Shown: positions 10,951-21,262 of the stretch, one piece after another | How positions within the stretch are numbered: position 1 is the first letter of the stretch | How the letters are laid out: every line of letters starts with the position of its first letter | DNA from: Chromera velia | Lineage: Eukaryota; Sar; Chromeraceae | Direction: 5' to 3' | NCBI GenBank assembly: GCA_018398765.1 | Contig: JAHBMJ010000167.1 | Coordinates: 20,001-55,276 of the forward strand | DNA length: 35,276 bases | Position numbers and translations under genes: made by a program | The notes under the pieces: model-generated | What the model saw: the letters and a program-made list of their open reading frames with translations, nothing else | Database searches by the model: none | What the model was told of the DNA's origin: nothing

Positions 10951-11654
10951 GAGGGAGAGAGAGGCGGACAGACAGATAGAAGCACTTTCTGGTTGATCGA
11001 TTCACGACATCGTTTTCCTCCGATTTTTCGTGAGTAGTAAAAACTGGAGCCCAAAACAACAAACTGCTGCCAAATTTCCCTTTGTCTCCGTCCTGCAGAT
11101 ACGGTGGTCACGGCGGTCTGGCAGGAAACTATTTTGGTGAGGGTGAGGTGCGCAACTCCCCCTTCAAGCTGCCCTCTCGAGACGCTCTGAACACATTTGA
11201 CACGATGCACAACAACCTCCAGATGACTTTAGGATTCGGATCGACCAAAAGGAGACGGGGATCCCGAAGTCAGACGCGGCACTCAACTGAAGGGGTCGGT
11301 CCCCGGCCTCTTTGGGGAGGTTGGAAGACACGTGGAAGTGGAAACAGAGAGACAACAAGGATGACCACCGGCGCCGGCTGGGGACTCTCACAGATAGACT
11401 TGGAGAGAACGCGTAGAGGGAGCCTGAAGGGAGCGCGGGAGAAGATGAGCGATTCCCAGTGGATGGAAGCAAAGCGCATGGCTACCCGGCTCTCTACCAA
11501 GTGCCCAGCCCCCTGGACGTCCACTTGTCCCACCCGAGTTGAAGGCGGGTCTTCTCTCTCTCTGGACCTCTCAGAGAGTCTTAACGCAGAAGCATCAGTC
11601 CTTTTGACTCATATTGACGATCTTCTTGACAATTTGCAGCCAGACCAAACGTAA
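8187..11654 (+). CDS. Leucine-rich-repeat protein, LRRC40-like, possibly N-myristoylated
   Basis: Predicted exons are 8187-9171, 9215-9337, 9489-9533, 10437-10503 and 11099-11654. All introns are GT-AG, the phases agree, and the total is 1776 nt (591 aa). Exon 1 carries a run of LRRs of the LxxLxLxxNxI type. Exon 2 continues with LFLQSNRIS, and exons 3-4 join to give LPMLKRLTLEGNPL, a typical last-repeat ending; this continuity is the main support for the small exons. The repeat layout and ending resemble LRRC40. Exon 5 adds a basic then Ser/Leu-rich tail of about 185 aa. The frame is open upstream to 8013, but ATG 8187 follows a TATA box by 46 bp and gives MGGGAS, a textbook N-myristoylation start, suggesting membrane attachment. 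The role is probably protein-protein scaffolding. The stop lies inside a donor-like GTAAGT (11651-11656), so an alternative end is possible. Intron 3 holds a 480-bp pyrimidine tract. Confidence 0.75.
9397..9433 (+). repeat. (GA)n microsatellite in LRR intron 2
   Basis: Uninterrupted GA dinucleotides in the 151-bp predicted intron (9338-9488), preceded by a TG-rich stretch. Confidence 0.95.
9606..10090 (+). repeat. 480-bp (TTTC)n/(TTTTC)n polypyrimidine tract
   Basis: Almost pure C/T on the plus strand, made of TTTC and CTTTT units with T runs and (CT)n patches. It fills about half of LRR intron 3 (9534-10436). It creates long false reading frames of Phe/Ser/Leu on the plus strand and Lys/Glu/Arg on the minus strand. 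Confidence 0.97.
10583..10640 (+). repeat. (TTTC)n(TC)n tract in LRR intron 4
   Basis: A second, shorter pyrimidine microsatellite inside the predicted intron 10504-11098. Confidence 0.9.
10920..10949 (+). repeat. (GACA)n microsatellite
   Basis: Seven tandem GACA units, followed by a degenerate extension to about 10980, inside LRR intron 4. Confidence 0.9.
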
Positions 11655-13371
11655 GTCTGACTAAGTCAAGATTATATGTTAAAAAACTTAAAAATATTGC
11701 ATATGAAATGTAGTATAACAACCAGATACAACCTGCTTCCAACGCCATCTATATTAGAACCTAGATTAGAACATCTTTTACACATGTTGCGCAAGCGTTT
11801 TTACTCAGTTTTTTAAATTAACAGCTAGGCTATAACTGGAACCTATATATACCGCTTTTTTCCTAGTTTTTTTCTTCTTCAATTGTTTTTTTTTTAATTT
11901 AAATGTCGATCAGGCACCTCTAAACCCCGTTTTACATGACGTAGTCATATCTTGGCTTTGCATTCTTAAATAAATTTTTGTTCAACTTTCAAAGAAGATT
12001 GTTTTTTAATTTAGCACACAAAAAACGAATTACTAGTTTTCTCCTCCCTAGCTCACAAACCTATAACATTAAAATGAATCAAGCAACGATCACATTTACA
12101 CGGAACAAATCAATCAATGATTCGGCTAGTGATTCGGACAATCAATCAAAACCAAGTTTCAATTTTGCCTAGCTACAACTTTACGACTTTTTTCATGATA
12201 AGATCCCGATCGATGCATGCCAATGCACAACCGAAGTTCAACAACATTCAAAGTTGTCTATAGACCATTCTCCTTTGAATGCGTCGGAGATTGAGTCCTT
12301 TCTGATCGCAGTGTGCTTCAGTATGGCAAAATGATTTTGTCTGAACTTCGACTCTCGATCAAAGTCCAAAAAGTGGGAGATTGGGGAGAGGAGATCTGTT
12401 CGCGGCCGCCCCACAGCTCTCAATCGTTCAGTGATCAACGGTCAGTGCATGACCATTGAAAATTAAGCGAACAGACTCGAGAAGCAAAAGGGCAAAGACC
12501 GCTCACTTGCTGCTGATGGATCAAAGGCAGCGCGCGCAGATGTCTGCGTTTAACGCCGCCCCTTCGTGAGAACAGCCTTTTCACTCTATTGCTCTGCATC
12601 AATCCCTGTTTTCTTTTACCGAGTGCCCTCCCTTGATGCATACACAAACGTATGCACCTCCAAACCGAGAGAGACGTCAAATCAGCCGGGCGGTTCACGC
12701 TGGTCAAGAACTGCGCCGAGAGCTACACGCTTGCAACACACTATGCCGTCGCTCTGGACGCAACAAAAAACTCACGCTCACAAGGAATGCACCTATCAAA
12801 CACACACATGAGGGGAGCCCTCGGTCGTTCTGTTTGGAGAAGCCAACGCGCAAGGATCTCCCGCCTGACTGACCAGCATCTCATCAATCGATAAAAGGAA
12901 GCAGGAACACACACAGTCGAAAACTGAATCTTTTCAGAGCAACTCAACTCTCCATGCAAGGAGCCAAACCCTTGCTTGCTTGCTTGCTACCTGTCTGTCT
13001 GCCCGCGTGGCTGACAGACAACGCATGGCTGAAAGAATAAAGCCCTCCCCCTCGCTTCCTGCCGCCCGCCTCAAAGGTTGCTATCGGTGCGTCTCTCTTT
13101 AAATATCTCTCGACAAGCACCTTTTCTTTCCTATCGTCATGTCTGCGAGACGTATCTGCACATTCCTCGGCTGATCTCGAGACGTCGTTTGATGCGAGTT
13201 GCTTTTCTGTTCCCATGTCTCGATATCTGAATCCCTCCTTCTTCGTTGATTGCGCAGAGGGAAGGAGAAAGAACAAGGACGACCTTCAGGAACATTTATT
13301 TCTTCAACCCACGTGCTCGTGTTTCTTCCTTCTGCGGGCGGCAAAGCAGCTGCAGGGTGGAGGGCTTAACG
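11655..13371. other. Intergenic between convergent LRR and PUB genes
   Basis: AT-rich to about 12200, then mixed composition. AATAAA at 11969-11974 is a possible plus-strand polyadenylation signal, 315 bp after the LRR stop. Several short frames at 12435-13276 have no recognisable content. A (GCTT)n run lies near 12972-12988. Confidence 0.55.
13295..13300 (-). terminator. AATAAA polyadenylation signal of the PUB gene
   Basis: TTTATT on the plus strand reads AATAAA on the minus strand, 72 bp beyond the PUB gene stop codon. Confidence 0.5.
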
Positions 13372-16300
13372 TCAGCCTCTACGGGCGGGTTGAGGAAGGT
13401 CACTCATCCCCTTGATGTTCGATCGACGGGGGGGCTGCTCTCTGATGGGGGGACGGCGGGAAGATCCACTGCTTCCACTACCTCCACCCCCACCAAACAG
13501 GTTATTGAAAAAACCGCCAATACCCCCACCGCCACCTCCTCCACCGCCGCTTGGAGGACGGGGCGCACCCCCTCCGGAGCCGTCAGTCAGGCGCGTGTAG
13601 CCATTTGCGTTTCGCTTCCCTTCGTCTGAAGGATACTGATCAATCCCCCCCCCTCCATTCAGGTATCGCTCTCGTTGCGCTTCTCTGATGGCCTTCAGGT
13701 CTTCCTGTCCTTGGTCTTGCTTGGCAGAGTGGTCGTCTCTCTTCTTGAAATCAAACGCACTCTTCCCTCCCTTCCCACAAACACCCGAGGATGCCGAAGC
13801 CGCCCCTCTGCTGGCAGCTCCGTCGCTTTGCGCACTCGTGGCAGACTGTGCAAGAGACCTGTTGCTGCTGTTTTGGGGAAGGGGGGGCGCAGAGGGAGGA
13901 GGCACGAGGGAACGCTGGATACGGCCGTCGGCAGTCACCGTGGTTGCTGCAGCAGCTCCGGCTGGAGCAGCAGCGGGTTGGCCTGCTCCTGTGGGTCCTG
14001 TGGAGGGTGCGGCCTTGACCTCTTCCTGAAAGAAAGCGTGGATTCAAAAAAGAAGAATGAAGAGAGAGAGGCAGAGAGATCGAGGCACACACACAGATGT
14101 CATGCAGTGAGGAAAAAGAAGGAAGGAAGAAAAGGAAAACCCACCGGCCCCGTTTGCCGTTAATTCTCCGTCTCCCTCAAAAACGCCCATGTACACATAT
14201 GCAACAATCAAATGCGGATGAACATGTAAACATCTGAGTGACAACTAAATGGGAAAAGGGGAGACTTAAAAGGGCGGCAGGAGAGACAGGCATCAGATCT
14301 GGAGAATCCCAGGAAAGGCCCTTCATGAAGACCCGGCCAGATATAGAGACTCAGTAATTGATTCCCCCCGAGGATCCCATTGCTCTCATCCATCCATCCA
14401 TCCATCCATCCATCCCACATGATGAATTAAACCTTGACACTCTCAGGCAAGCACGGCTTCCCCCCCCCGACTTTTCGCTCTCGGTGCCCCTATCTTTCTC
14501 TATCTCTGTCTCCCCACCTCTCTGACTGCCGATCTGCCTTGCTACTGGGCTGCCTACTTGCCTGCCTTCCTCCCCGTTCATCCATCCATCTATATGTCTA
14601 TTTATCTATCCATCCATCCATCCATCCATCCATCCCACATGATGAATTAAACCTTGACACTCTCAGGCAAGCACGGCTCCCCCCCCCGACTTTTCGCTCT
14701 CGGTGCCCCTATCTTTCTCTATCTCTGTCTCCCCACCTCTCTGACTGCCGATCTGCCTTGCTACTGGGCTGCCTACTTGCCTGCCTTCCTCCCCGTTCAT
14801 CCATCCATCTATATGTCTATCTATCCATCCATCCATCTCTCTGTCTATCTATCCATCCATCCATCCATCCATCCATCCATCCATCCATCCATCCAGTTGA
14901 CAGAAACACATACCCACCCACCCACCCGTCTATCTGTCTATTCATCTATCCATCTATCCATCCATCCATCTATCCATCTATCCATCCACTTATCCATTTA
15001 TCCATCCATCCATCCGTCCATCCATCCATCCATCCATCCATCCATCCATCCAGTTGACAGAAACACATACCCNTCCATCCATCCCACATGATGAATTAAA
15101 CCTTGACACTCTCAGGCAAGCACGGCTCCCCCCCCCGACTTTTCGCTCTCGGTGCCCCTATCTTTCTCTATCTCTGTCTCCCCACCTCTCTGACTGCCGA
15201 TCTGCCTTGCTACTGGGCTGCCTACTTGCCTGCCTTCCTCCCCGTTCATCCATCCATCTATATGTCTATCTATCCATCCATCCATCTCTCTGTCTATCTA
15301 TCCATCCATCCATCCATCCATCCATCCAGTTGACAGAAACACATACCCCCCCACCCCCCCATATAATTACCGACCGGGAACGTCTCGATGATGGCCGCAA
15401 TTATGTCGTTGTTCTCTGCAACTACATCTAGGTCTGCCTCCTCAGGAAGCTCGAAACCCTCAGCCGTCTGCAGGGAGTTCCGTTGACAATAAAGTGCATG
15501 CGCATGCATGCAGGTGGAGACAGGAAGGAAAAGGATGTGGTCATCTGGAGAAGCCCTGTATTCCTCTTTGTGTTTCCTTCCTTCCTTTCTTTGGTTTCTG
15601 CTTCCTTCCTTCCTTTTTCCACTCACGCTTTCCTTCCCTCCTTCTTTCTTCCTTCCGTTCTCCCTCCCTCTCCCACCCTCTCCCGTACTGTCCCAGCCCT
15701 CTCTTTTCCTTTTTTTTCTTCCTTCCCTCTTTTCCCATTCTCTCGTCGTTTCGCCCGATGTTCTCCTTTTCTCTCTGCCTCTTTCTCTCTCCCGCTCTTT
15801 GTTGCTCTCTTCCTCCTCTCCCTCCGCCCACCTCTATCTCCGAGTATCTACCCCTTCATCCATCGATCCATCTGCCTCTCTCCTGGCGAGGAGCGAATGC
15901 CACTGAAGAAAAAAACATCCCAGCACTGTCGTCTGCAACCATCCAGTTTGCTTTCTCCCTCCCTCCCACCTTCCCTTGAACCTTCATCCCCCGTCAACTG
16001 ACCTCCGTGAATCCAGAAAGACGCAAAATTTTCACGAACGCATCACCCGCCCTCGATCCATTCAAAAGAAGCTGCAGGACGGGACAAGAGGGAAAGAAAT
16101 GTCGAGAGAGACACACATTCAAGAAGAGCAGACGAAACATCTTCGACGTGGAAAAAAAAACGTCCTAGGGGCACCTTCGTATGCAGAAATCCTCTCCGTT
16201 TCATTCAGCCAGTCAACAGCTTTGACAGAAGAACCGCATGAGTAGGTCTCAGTGTCTGCAAATTCCTTTCCAAACGTCTAAAAAAAATTCATCCATCCGA

Positions 16301-16950
16301 CGCCGTGCACTCATCGGGTCGACCCTTCATTTACTTTCTTTGTCCATCCACCCATCACTCGGCTGACCTTCGCCTTGATCGTTGCATTGGATGTCTTCAC
16401 AACTCGAAACTTCTTCTCGGTGGGGTTCTTCAAAATGCTGCAGACAAGATGGAGGCGGGTGAGCACTGCCATCATGCTATTATGCTATATATCGTCGATC
16501 CGTCTACCTGCCTGCCTTCCTGTCTTGGCTGCCAGACTAAGACTTTCTGTAGAGGAAGTTCTGTTGCTCCGGTGTTCAATGAAAAGAGACCCCATCTTTC
16601 TCTTTGGTCTGACTTTCTTCCAGGCAATGCAATGGCGGCATCCTTGCCTTTGTTCATTGCCCCGTTCCTGCCTCCCAGTCAGCCTTCCACCCACACCCCC
16701 GGGCTCTATTCCCGCCTGCCCTGACTCCTTCATCGACATTACCCGTCCCCCACTGACGCAAGCACACCCTCCTGCGTGTCCTACAATCGACTTCCGATAC
16801 CGCTCTCCGCATTCCAAAAACTGAATGCAGACTCAAGCGTCTCCGGGTACTCACTCACTTTGTCAAAAGCTTCTGCAAGATTTTGAAGGCGTCATGCTTG
16901 GTCTGGTCAGACTCAGCCACCACAGAGATCTCGTTCAAGATCTCCTCCAT
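13372..16950 (-). CDS. PUB-domain protein (p97/VCP-adaptor type)
   Basis: Exons in transcript order are 16950-16859, 16437-16368, 16247-16175, 15467-15375 and 14025-13372, about 327 aa. The start ATG at 16950 opens a helical segment. Exons 1-2 join in phase to give [18 protein letters not shown], then [10 protein letters not shown], a clear PUB core (helix, NP, FR, SN). Exon 3 adds [13 protein letters not shown] and exon 4 the acidic last helix beginning [15 protein letters not shown] domains bind the C-terminal tail of the AAA ATPase p97/VCP and link it to ubiquitin pathways. Exon 5 encodes 217 residues: an Ala/Pro/Gln linker, a charged helix ([13 protein letters not shown]) and a Gly-rich end with FFNNLF. 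Exon 3 ends in phase 1 while exon 4 starts in phase 0; a GC donor one base later, a missed micro-exon or a sequence error would explain this. Intron 4 holds large CATC repeats. The gene is head-to-head with SEM1/DSS1. Confidence 0.75.
14388..15346. repeat. Tandem array: three copies of a ~220-bp unit plus (CATC)n
   Basis: A unit starting CCCACATGATGAATTAAACC occurs at 14414, 14634 and 15083, about 180 bp nearly identical each time, followed by CATC/TATC microsatellite of variable length. Copies 2 and 3 also share the tail CAGTTGACAGAAACACATAC. The whole array lies in PUB-gene intron 4 (15374-14026). An N at 15073, beside the third copy, marks an unresolved assembly point. Confidence 0.9.
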
Positions 16951-17760
16951 GACGCTGCCGCTGTGCTGCCGGCACACGCCAAACCAGAGTCTCCACTACT
17001 TTCTTCCGTGAGCTGATACAGACTGATGTACAATCACGCTGCCCAGTGTCACCCCCAGTTGAGCAACCACAGAGGCAGCAATGAAGGTGCTCGGGGAACG
17101 TACGTCTGGGCCTGGCTTTCTGTCTGTTCTGGGAGCGTACACAGGCACTGAGCTTATATATCACTGCATGCACTTCTTCAGACCCGGCCGAAGCAGCGGA
17201 ATTATATGAGTTACAGTCCGTCTACGCAAATCGGGTATTTAGCTCGGCCTGTTGCTCGCCCTGGCCCCGGAAAGCGAGCGAAAGCGCTATGGCCCCGGAA
17301 AGCGAAGCGGGGGGCACTTAGAAAACAGAAATACCCCAGCCCACGTGCACGCTGGCCGGCGTGCGTCAATCGTGAAGTTCTCATTTTTCTTGCTTTCCGG
17401 GGCCGTTCGCAAGCTTGCTTGCGTCAGATAGCTAAGATTGTGCAACTGCATGCAAAGCTGATTTTGAAGCTTCAACTGTCGCAGTGGATTCTCCTGTGAT
17501 CTGGCCGGAACGATGATCGATCATTGCTCAAGTACATGCAAACTGATCGAGTCCGCATACCAACACTGAGCACAGTTTCAAAAGCTGCGTCCTCATTGAA
17601 GACTCTTGACGGATTTTTTCTGGGGGCCTCACGTCTGCTGTCTTTTATCAACCGGTCTGACCGTAGAAAGTTCCGGTCCCATTTGCACCCTCACCTTCCC
17701 GTGTAGCAATCGCCTGATTTGATTGAGATCTGGACGGAAGGCGGTCAGAGCCTATTAATC
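16951..17760. promoter_or_regulatory. Divergent intergenic region between PUB and SEM1/DSS1 genes
   Basis: The two start codons face away from each other across about 810 bp. The 12-mer GGCCCCGGAAAG occurs at 17263-17274 and 17291-17302, and in reverse at 17393-17404. TGCATGCA is present at 17165-17172 and 17447-17454. No obvious TATA box lies close to either ATG. The short frames inside (for example 17524-17706) look like chance. Confidence 0.5.
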
Positions 17761-18968
17761 ATGGCCGCCTCGAAGCAAGGACAGGATGAGCGGATGGGCG
17801 CATCCAATGGGGCGTCTCCTCCGGCAGCCCCCGAGAACACCTTCGAGGACGAGGATGACTTTGAAGAATTTGAGCGTTGTGGTCAGTCGGTTAGTTCAGG
17901 GTCCAGATGATCATGAGTGCCCTCCCTCTGTTTCTCGTATGGCTTTCAAAGTTCAGGTAGCTCAGAGTTGTGTTGCCCAGATGAGGGCTGGAGAAAACGT
18001 AGAAATGAAGTGGAAAGGCGGACTTCAGAAAAGCAGAGTGACATCCTCTCCGATGAAAGAACGAAAATGATAAGTGGACTGCTTGCTCTTCCTGCTGATC
18101 AATCAATTGGGATTTCTGCAGACTACAAAGACGACAACGTGAAGCACGACCTCGGGACCTGGAATAATGCTTGGGATGCAGCAGGTGGGCTGAGTCCAGA
18201 ACCGTCTCTTTTCGTGTGCCGTTGTCTCTGCGTATCTGCCCGCCTGCCCGGTCTTTTTTATTTTTCGCCTGGCTGTGCCTGCCTTGTCGTTCCTCACCGA
18301 TGTTTCTGCTTCTTCCCCCCATGCATACCTCTCTGCCGTCCTGCCTTTTCTGTCCGTCTGTCGGCTGTCTGTGCCCCTGCCTTTCTCTGTGCCCATCTGT
18401 TTCTGATTGTGTTTTGCTTGTTGTCTGGTCATGCCTGTCCGTCTTTCTCTACTCGTATGTATGTGTCTGTTCTGTGATGGAAAGGAAACAGGGGGGGAGG
18501 AAGAACGGCAGAAAGGGCACAAGAAAGAAAAGACAGCAAGGACAAATACAAAACAAGAAAACGAACGAGGGAAGGAGAGAGAGAGAGAGACGAGGGAAGG
18601 GGAGAGAGAGAGAGAGACGAGGGAAGGGGAGAGAGAGAGAGAGAGAGAGAGAGAGATCGAAGGAGAGAGAGAGAGGGAGGGAGAGAGAAACAGTCAGAAA
18701 GGAAGGAAAGAAAGGAAGGGTGGAATGCAAAAAAAGAAACGGTGAAAAAAAGAAAAAACAAACAAAGAAAGGGAGAAAGAGAGAAGAAATAGAAGGGAAC
18801 ATAGAAAAGGATGCAGACACAAAGGGAGGAGGGAAAAAGGAAGTGCAGACGAAAGAAAATGAAAGGGGAAGAGTGGAATAGTCGACGGAAAGAAGTTGTG
18901 CTGCTAGACATGGAGACTGTGAGGGAAGGAGGGGCTGACTCGAAGAAACGCAAGAACTCACGCAGACG

Positions 18969-19012
<44 letters not shown>

Positions 19013-19268
19013 GTGTGCGCGCGCGCGCGTGCGTGCACCAGTTGAGATGAATTCTTTTTGGATTCTCACATAGATTGCGTTAGTTCCCTCTCATCCCCTC
19101 TCTGCCATGATCGTTGCAGGCTGGGACGATGAGGACCCTCATGACGAGTTCACCAGGCAGCTGAAAGCCGAATTGGACAGGCAGCTGAAGGTCGAGTACG
19201 ACAAAGCCCTTCAGAAAAGGAAAGGAGTGCAGCCAAACAGACCAGCTGGAGGCCCGGCGACCAACTAA
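17761..19268 (+). CDS. SEM1: SEM1/DSS1-like 26S proteasome lid subunit
   Basis: Exons 17761-17881, 18122-18184 and 19120-19268 join in phase to 110 aa. Exon 1 ends in the acidic/aromatic motif EDEDDFEEFE, and exons 2-3 give WNNAWDAAGWDDED followed by DEFTRQLKAEL. These match the two conserved acidic, Trp/Phe-containing segments and the C-terminal helix of SEM1/DSS1. That small disordered protein belongs to the 26S proteasome lid and also joins TREX-2 and BRCA2 complexes. The usual protein is about 70 aa. Here there is a longer N-terminus, about five extra residues at the exon 2-3 join, and a basic tail of about 30 residues after the helix. A donor three bases earlier (exon end 17878) would also keep the frame. 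Intron 2 (18185-19119) is swollen by GA and GT repeats. Confidence 0.85.
18570..18690 (+). repeat. (GA)n-rich purine tract in SEM1 intron 2
   Basis: Blocks of GAGAGA alternate with ACGAGGGAAGGG units; three near-identical units are visible from 18570 to 18630, then pure GA. Purine-rich sequence continues to about 18860. Confidence 0.9.
18971..19036 (+). repeat. (GT)n(GC)n microsatellite
   Basis: About 22 GT units, then GTAT and GC units. It ends about 80 bp before the exon 3 acceptor of the SEM1 gene. Confidence 0.95.
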
Positions 19269-19275
19269 TTAAACG

Positions 19276-19281
19276 AATAAA
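19276..19281 (+). terminator. AATAAA polyadenylation signal of SEM1
   Basis: AATAAA begins eight bases after the TAA stop. This is very close, so the 3' UTR would be short. Confidence 0.5.
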
Positions 19282-19754
19282 GGCGGGAATACGTTCATAG
19301 TCCGGGTCATTGAATTTCAGCTCTGACAGGCTTGACGCTTCAGCTGATGGATGCTTATGCTTCTAGCTAAGATTGACTTGCTTTATCTATCATTATCTTG
19401 CAAAAAAATAACATCAATTTAAGCTAGTGAGTAAGCTAGTAGTTAAGTTTAATTATCTTGAACAAGATCTTAAAGTTTGTGCCAGTGTTTAGGATTATTT
19501 TAGGATTAGGATTGATTGATTGATTGATTTATACCCAGAAGATTGGCCTCCCGGCCCAATGCCTAGCGCAATGCCGAATGTCCGAATGTTGTTGTCGAAT
19601 CTATCATGATAGGGCTAGATCTATAAGGCGTATACTAGTATGCACTATAATAGACTATAAAAAGAGAAAAAAAAAAATATTTTTTGCTATTGTTTTCCAG
19701 AGAGACGCGATCGTCTTTTTGTCTGGTCTCTCTATTCGGCGGCGAACTCTCTAG
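19282..19754. other. Intergenic, ending in a target-site duplication
   Basis: AT-rich spacer with a short GATT repeat (about 19511-19528) and no credible gene. Its last eight bases (CTCTCTAG, 19747-19754) recur at 23279-23286 on the far side of the transposon nest. Confidence 0.5.
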
Positions 19755-20567
19755 CTAGGCTACCCACATTTTAAAAAAAAAGGAAATTGAGCTAAAAACC
19801 TAATTAATTTTTTTTTTTTTTTTTCATTTTCGACGTTCACATCTTGGTCAGAGTTGTTAAGTCCCGACAAACCTCAGTACCGAAATCCGATACCGACCCC
19901 CCGATCCGAAATTTTTCGGTACTTTTGGTACCTTTTCGATACTTTCGGTACCGGCTTTTTTACATATTCAAAACAGGTTTTTAGAACTCTTTACAGACTG
20001 TTTATACGCCGTTAGGACACTGGAATGCTCAAAGATGACTAGCATAAACTTTTGATGTCTAATTTGAAGCGCGAGGGGGGGGTGCGCGCCTGTATGGGCC
20101 GCGGCGTGCGGGCCTTGGGCCGCGCATTGTATGTGTCTCGCGTATCCTTAGTGACCATGTTTGATTTGATTTGATTTGATTTGATTTGATTTGAGGTAGG
20201 GCTTAAGCTCAAATCAAATATCTAGTCAGGGAGGACCTAGTGTTTAAAGACCTATCAAATATGATCAAATATTTGATCAATATGACTTTCAACCTCAAAT
20301 ATGAAGGTCCCAAAAAAACTTTTGCAAGTACCGATCCATCACGCATGCTGATTCAAATGAAAAAACCTAAATCTTGATGGTTTGCTCTCAAAAAAAAAAT
20401 GTTTTGAGCTGCACTGAAATTGACGTTTCATCCCTTTTTACTTCATGCAGAGGTAAACCGATCAGCTGAACGTTTTTCCGAACAGCTGTGTTGACTTTTC
20501 TGGTGCTGGAACATCTTTTACGGCCCCCTTTTTGAGCATCTGCAAACATTTTACACCCCGCAAAGAC

Positions 20568-20928
20568 ATGTCACACAATCCGACAGGGTCGAACGGGAAG
20601 AAGGAGGCATTTGTTTTTAGAGTCGGGTACGCAAAAAAAATATGGTCCGTGCAAAAGGGGGCAAATGTGATTCAGTGTCAGGTGAAAATACAAGAAGCCG
20701 AAGGGGAAGGAGAAACTATTTGTGGCTGTGAGTATGCAGCAGCAATGTGTGCGCGGTTCTCCGTCTCACCCCATTGTCATCTCTCCGCAAGCGAATAGAA
20801 GCCCAGGAGCACCCACTCCTGGAAAGCCGAAAAGCCAGAGAAAAAGCTCTCAACAGCTCCCACCACCGATCGATTCGATTCATATTGAAGAAAGTGATCA
20901 TGAAGAAGAAGAAAAGGAAGTGCCATAA
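20568..20928 (+). CDS. Possible 98-aa protein inside the level-3 transposon
   Basis: Exon 20568-20727 and exon 20792-20928 join across a 64-bp intron with a GTGAGT donor and a CGCAAG acceptor; phases match and the total is 297 nt including the stop. The N-terminal half has aromatic and basic residues (FRVGYAKKIW). The C-terminal half is Pro/Ser/Lys-rich and ends in an acidic run. I do not recognise it. It could be the start of a truncated transposase or a captured host fragment. No BED-finger Cys/His pattern is visible. Most of the support is the splice-phase agreement. Confidence 0.35.
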
Positions 20929-21101
20929 AGCTAAGTGATTGTCACCTTAATTTTGGTATGTGCTCTAACTTTATCATATCAACAAAAAGTCATATGCAAT
21001 TTCAAATATATCAATTTTACGTTCTTAATCTCTATTAGTACTAGAGTGAGTCTCAGTGACTAGTGTACATACACTGCCATACAGGCACATTTTTTTTACG
21101 G

Positions 21102-21262
21102 AACTGATAAGTTATAATTTTATATGTATTTTTTTAAATTTTTGAAACACACATCAGAAATGTTCTGATAACTATTATCATAAACTGATAAGTTTTAATT
21201 TTATACATATTTTTTTTAATTTTTGAAACACACATCAGAAATGTTCTGATAACTATTGTTAT
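21102..21262. repeat. Two tandem 80-81-bp units
   Basis: Units at 21102-21182 and 21183-21262 both read AACTGATAAGTT, then an AT-rich part, then ACACACATCAGAAATGTTCT. They differ at only a few positions. They lie near the right end of the level-3 transposon. Confidence 0.9.

Noticed and set aside
14434-15431. Repetitive frame of His-Pro-Ser-Ile type with duplicated 70-aa blocks
   Set aside because: It is translation of CATC microsatellite and the tandem intronic unit, and the N interrupts it.
15375-15467. Resemblance of the exon ([12 protein letters not shown]) to the SSXT/SS18 N-terminus
   Set aside because: The following exon lacks the rest of that domain, while neighbouring exons build a clear PUB domain that this helix completes.
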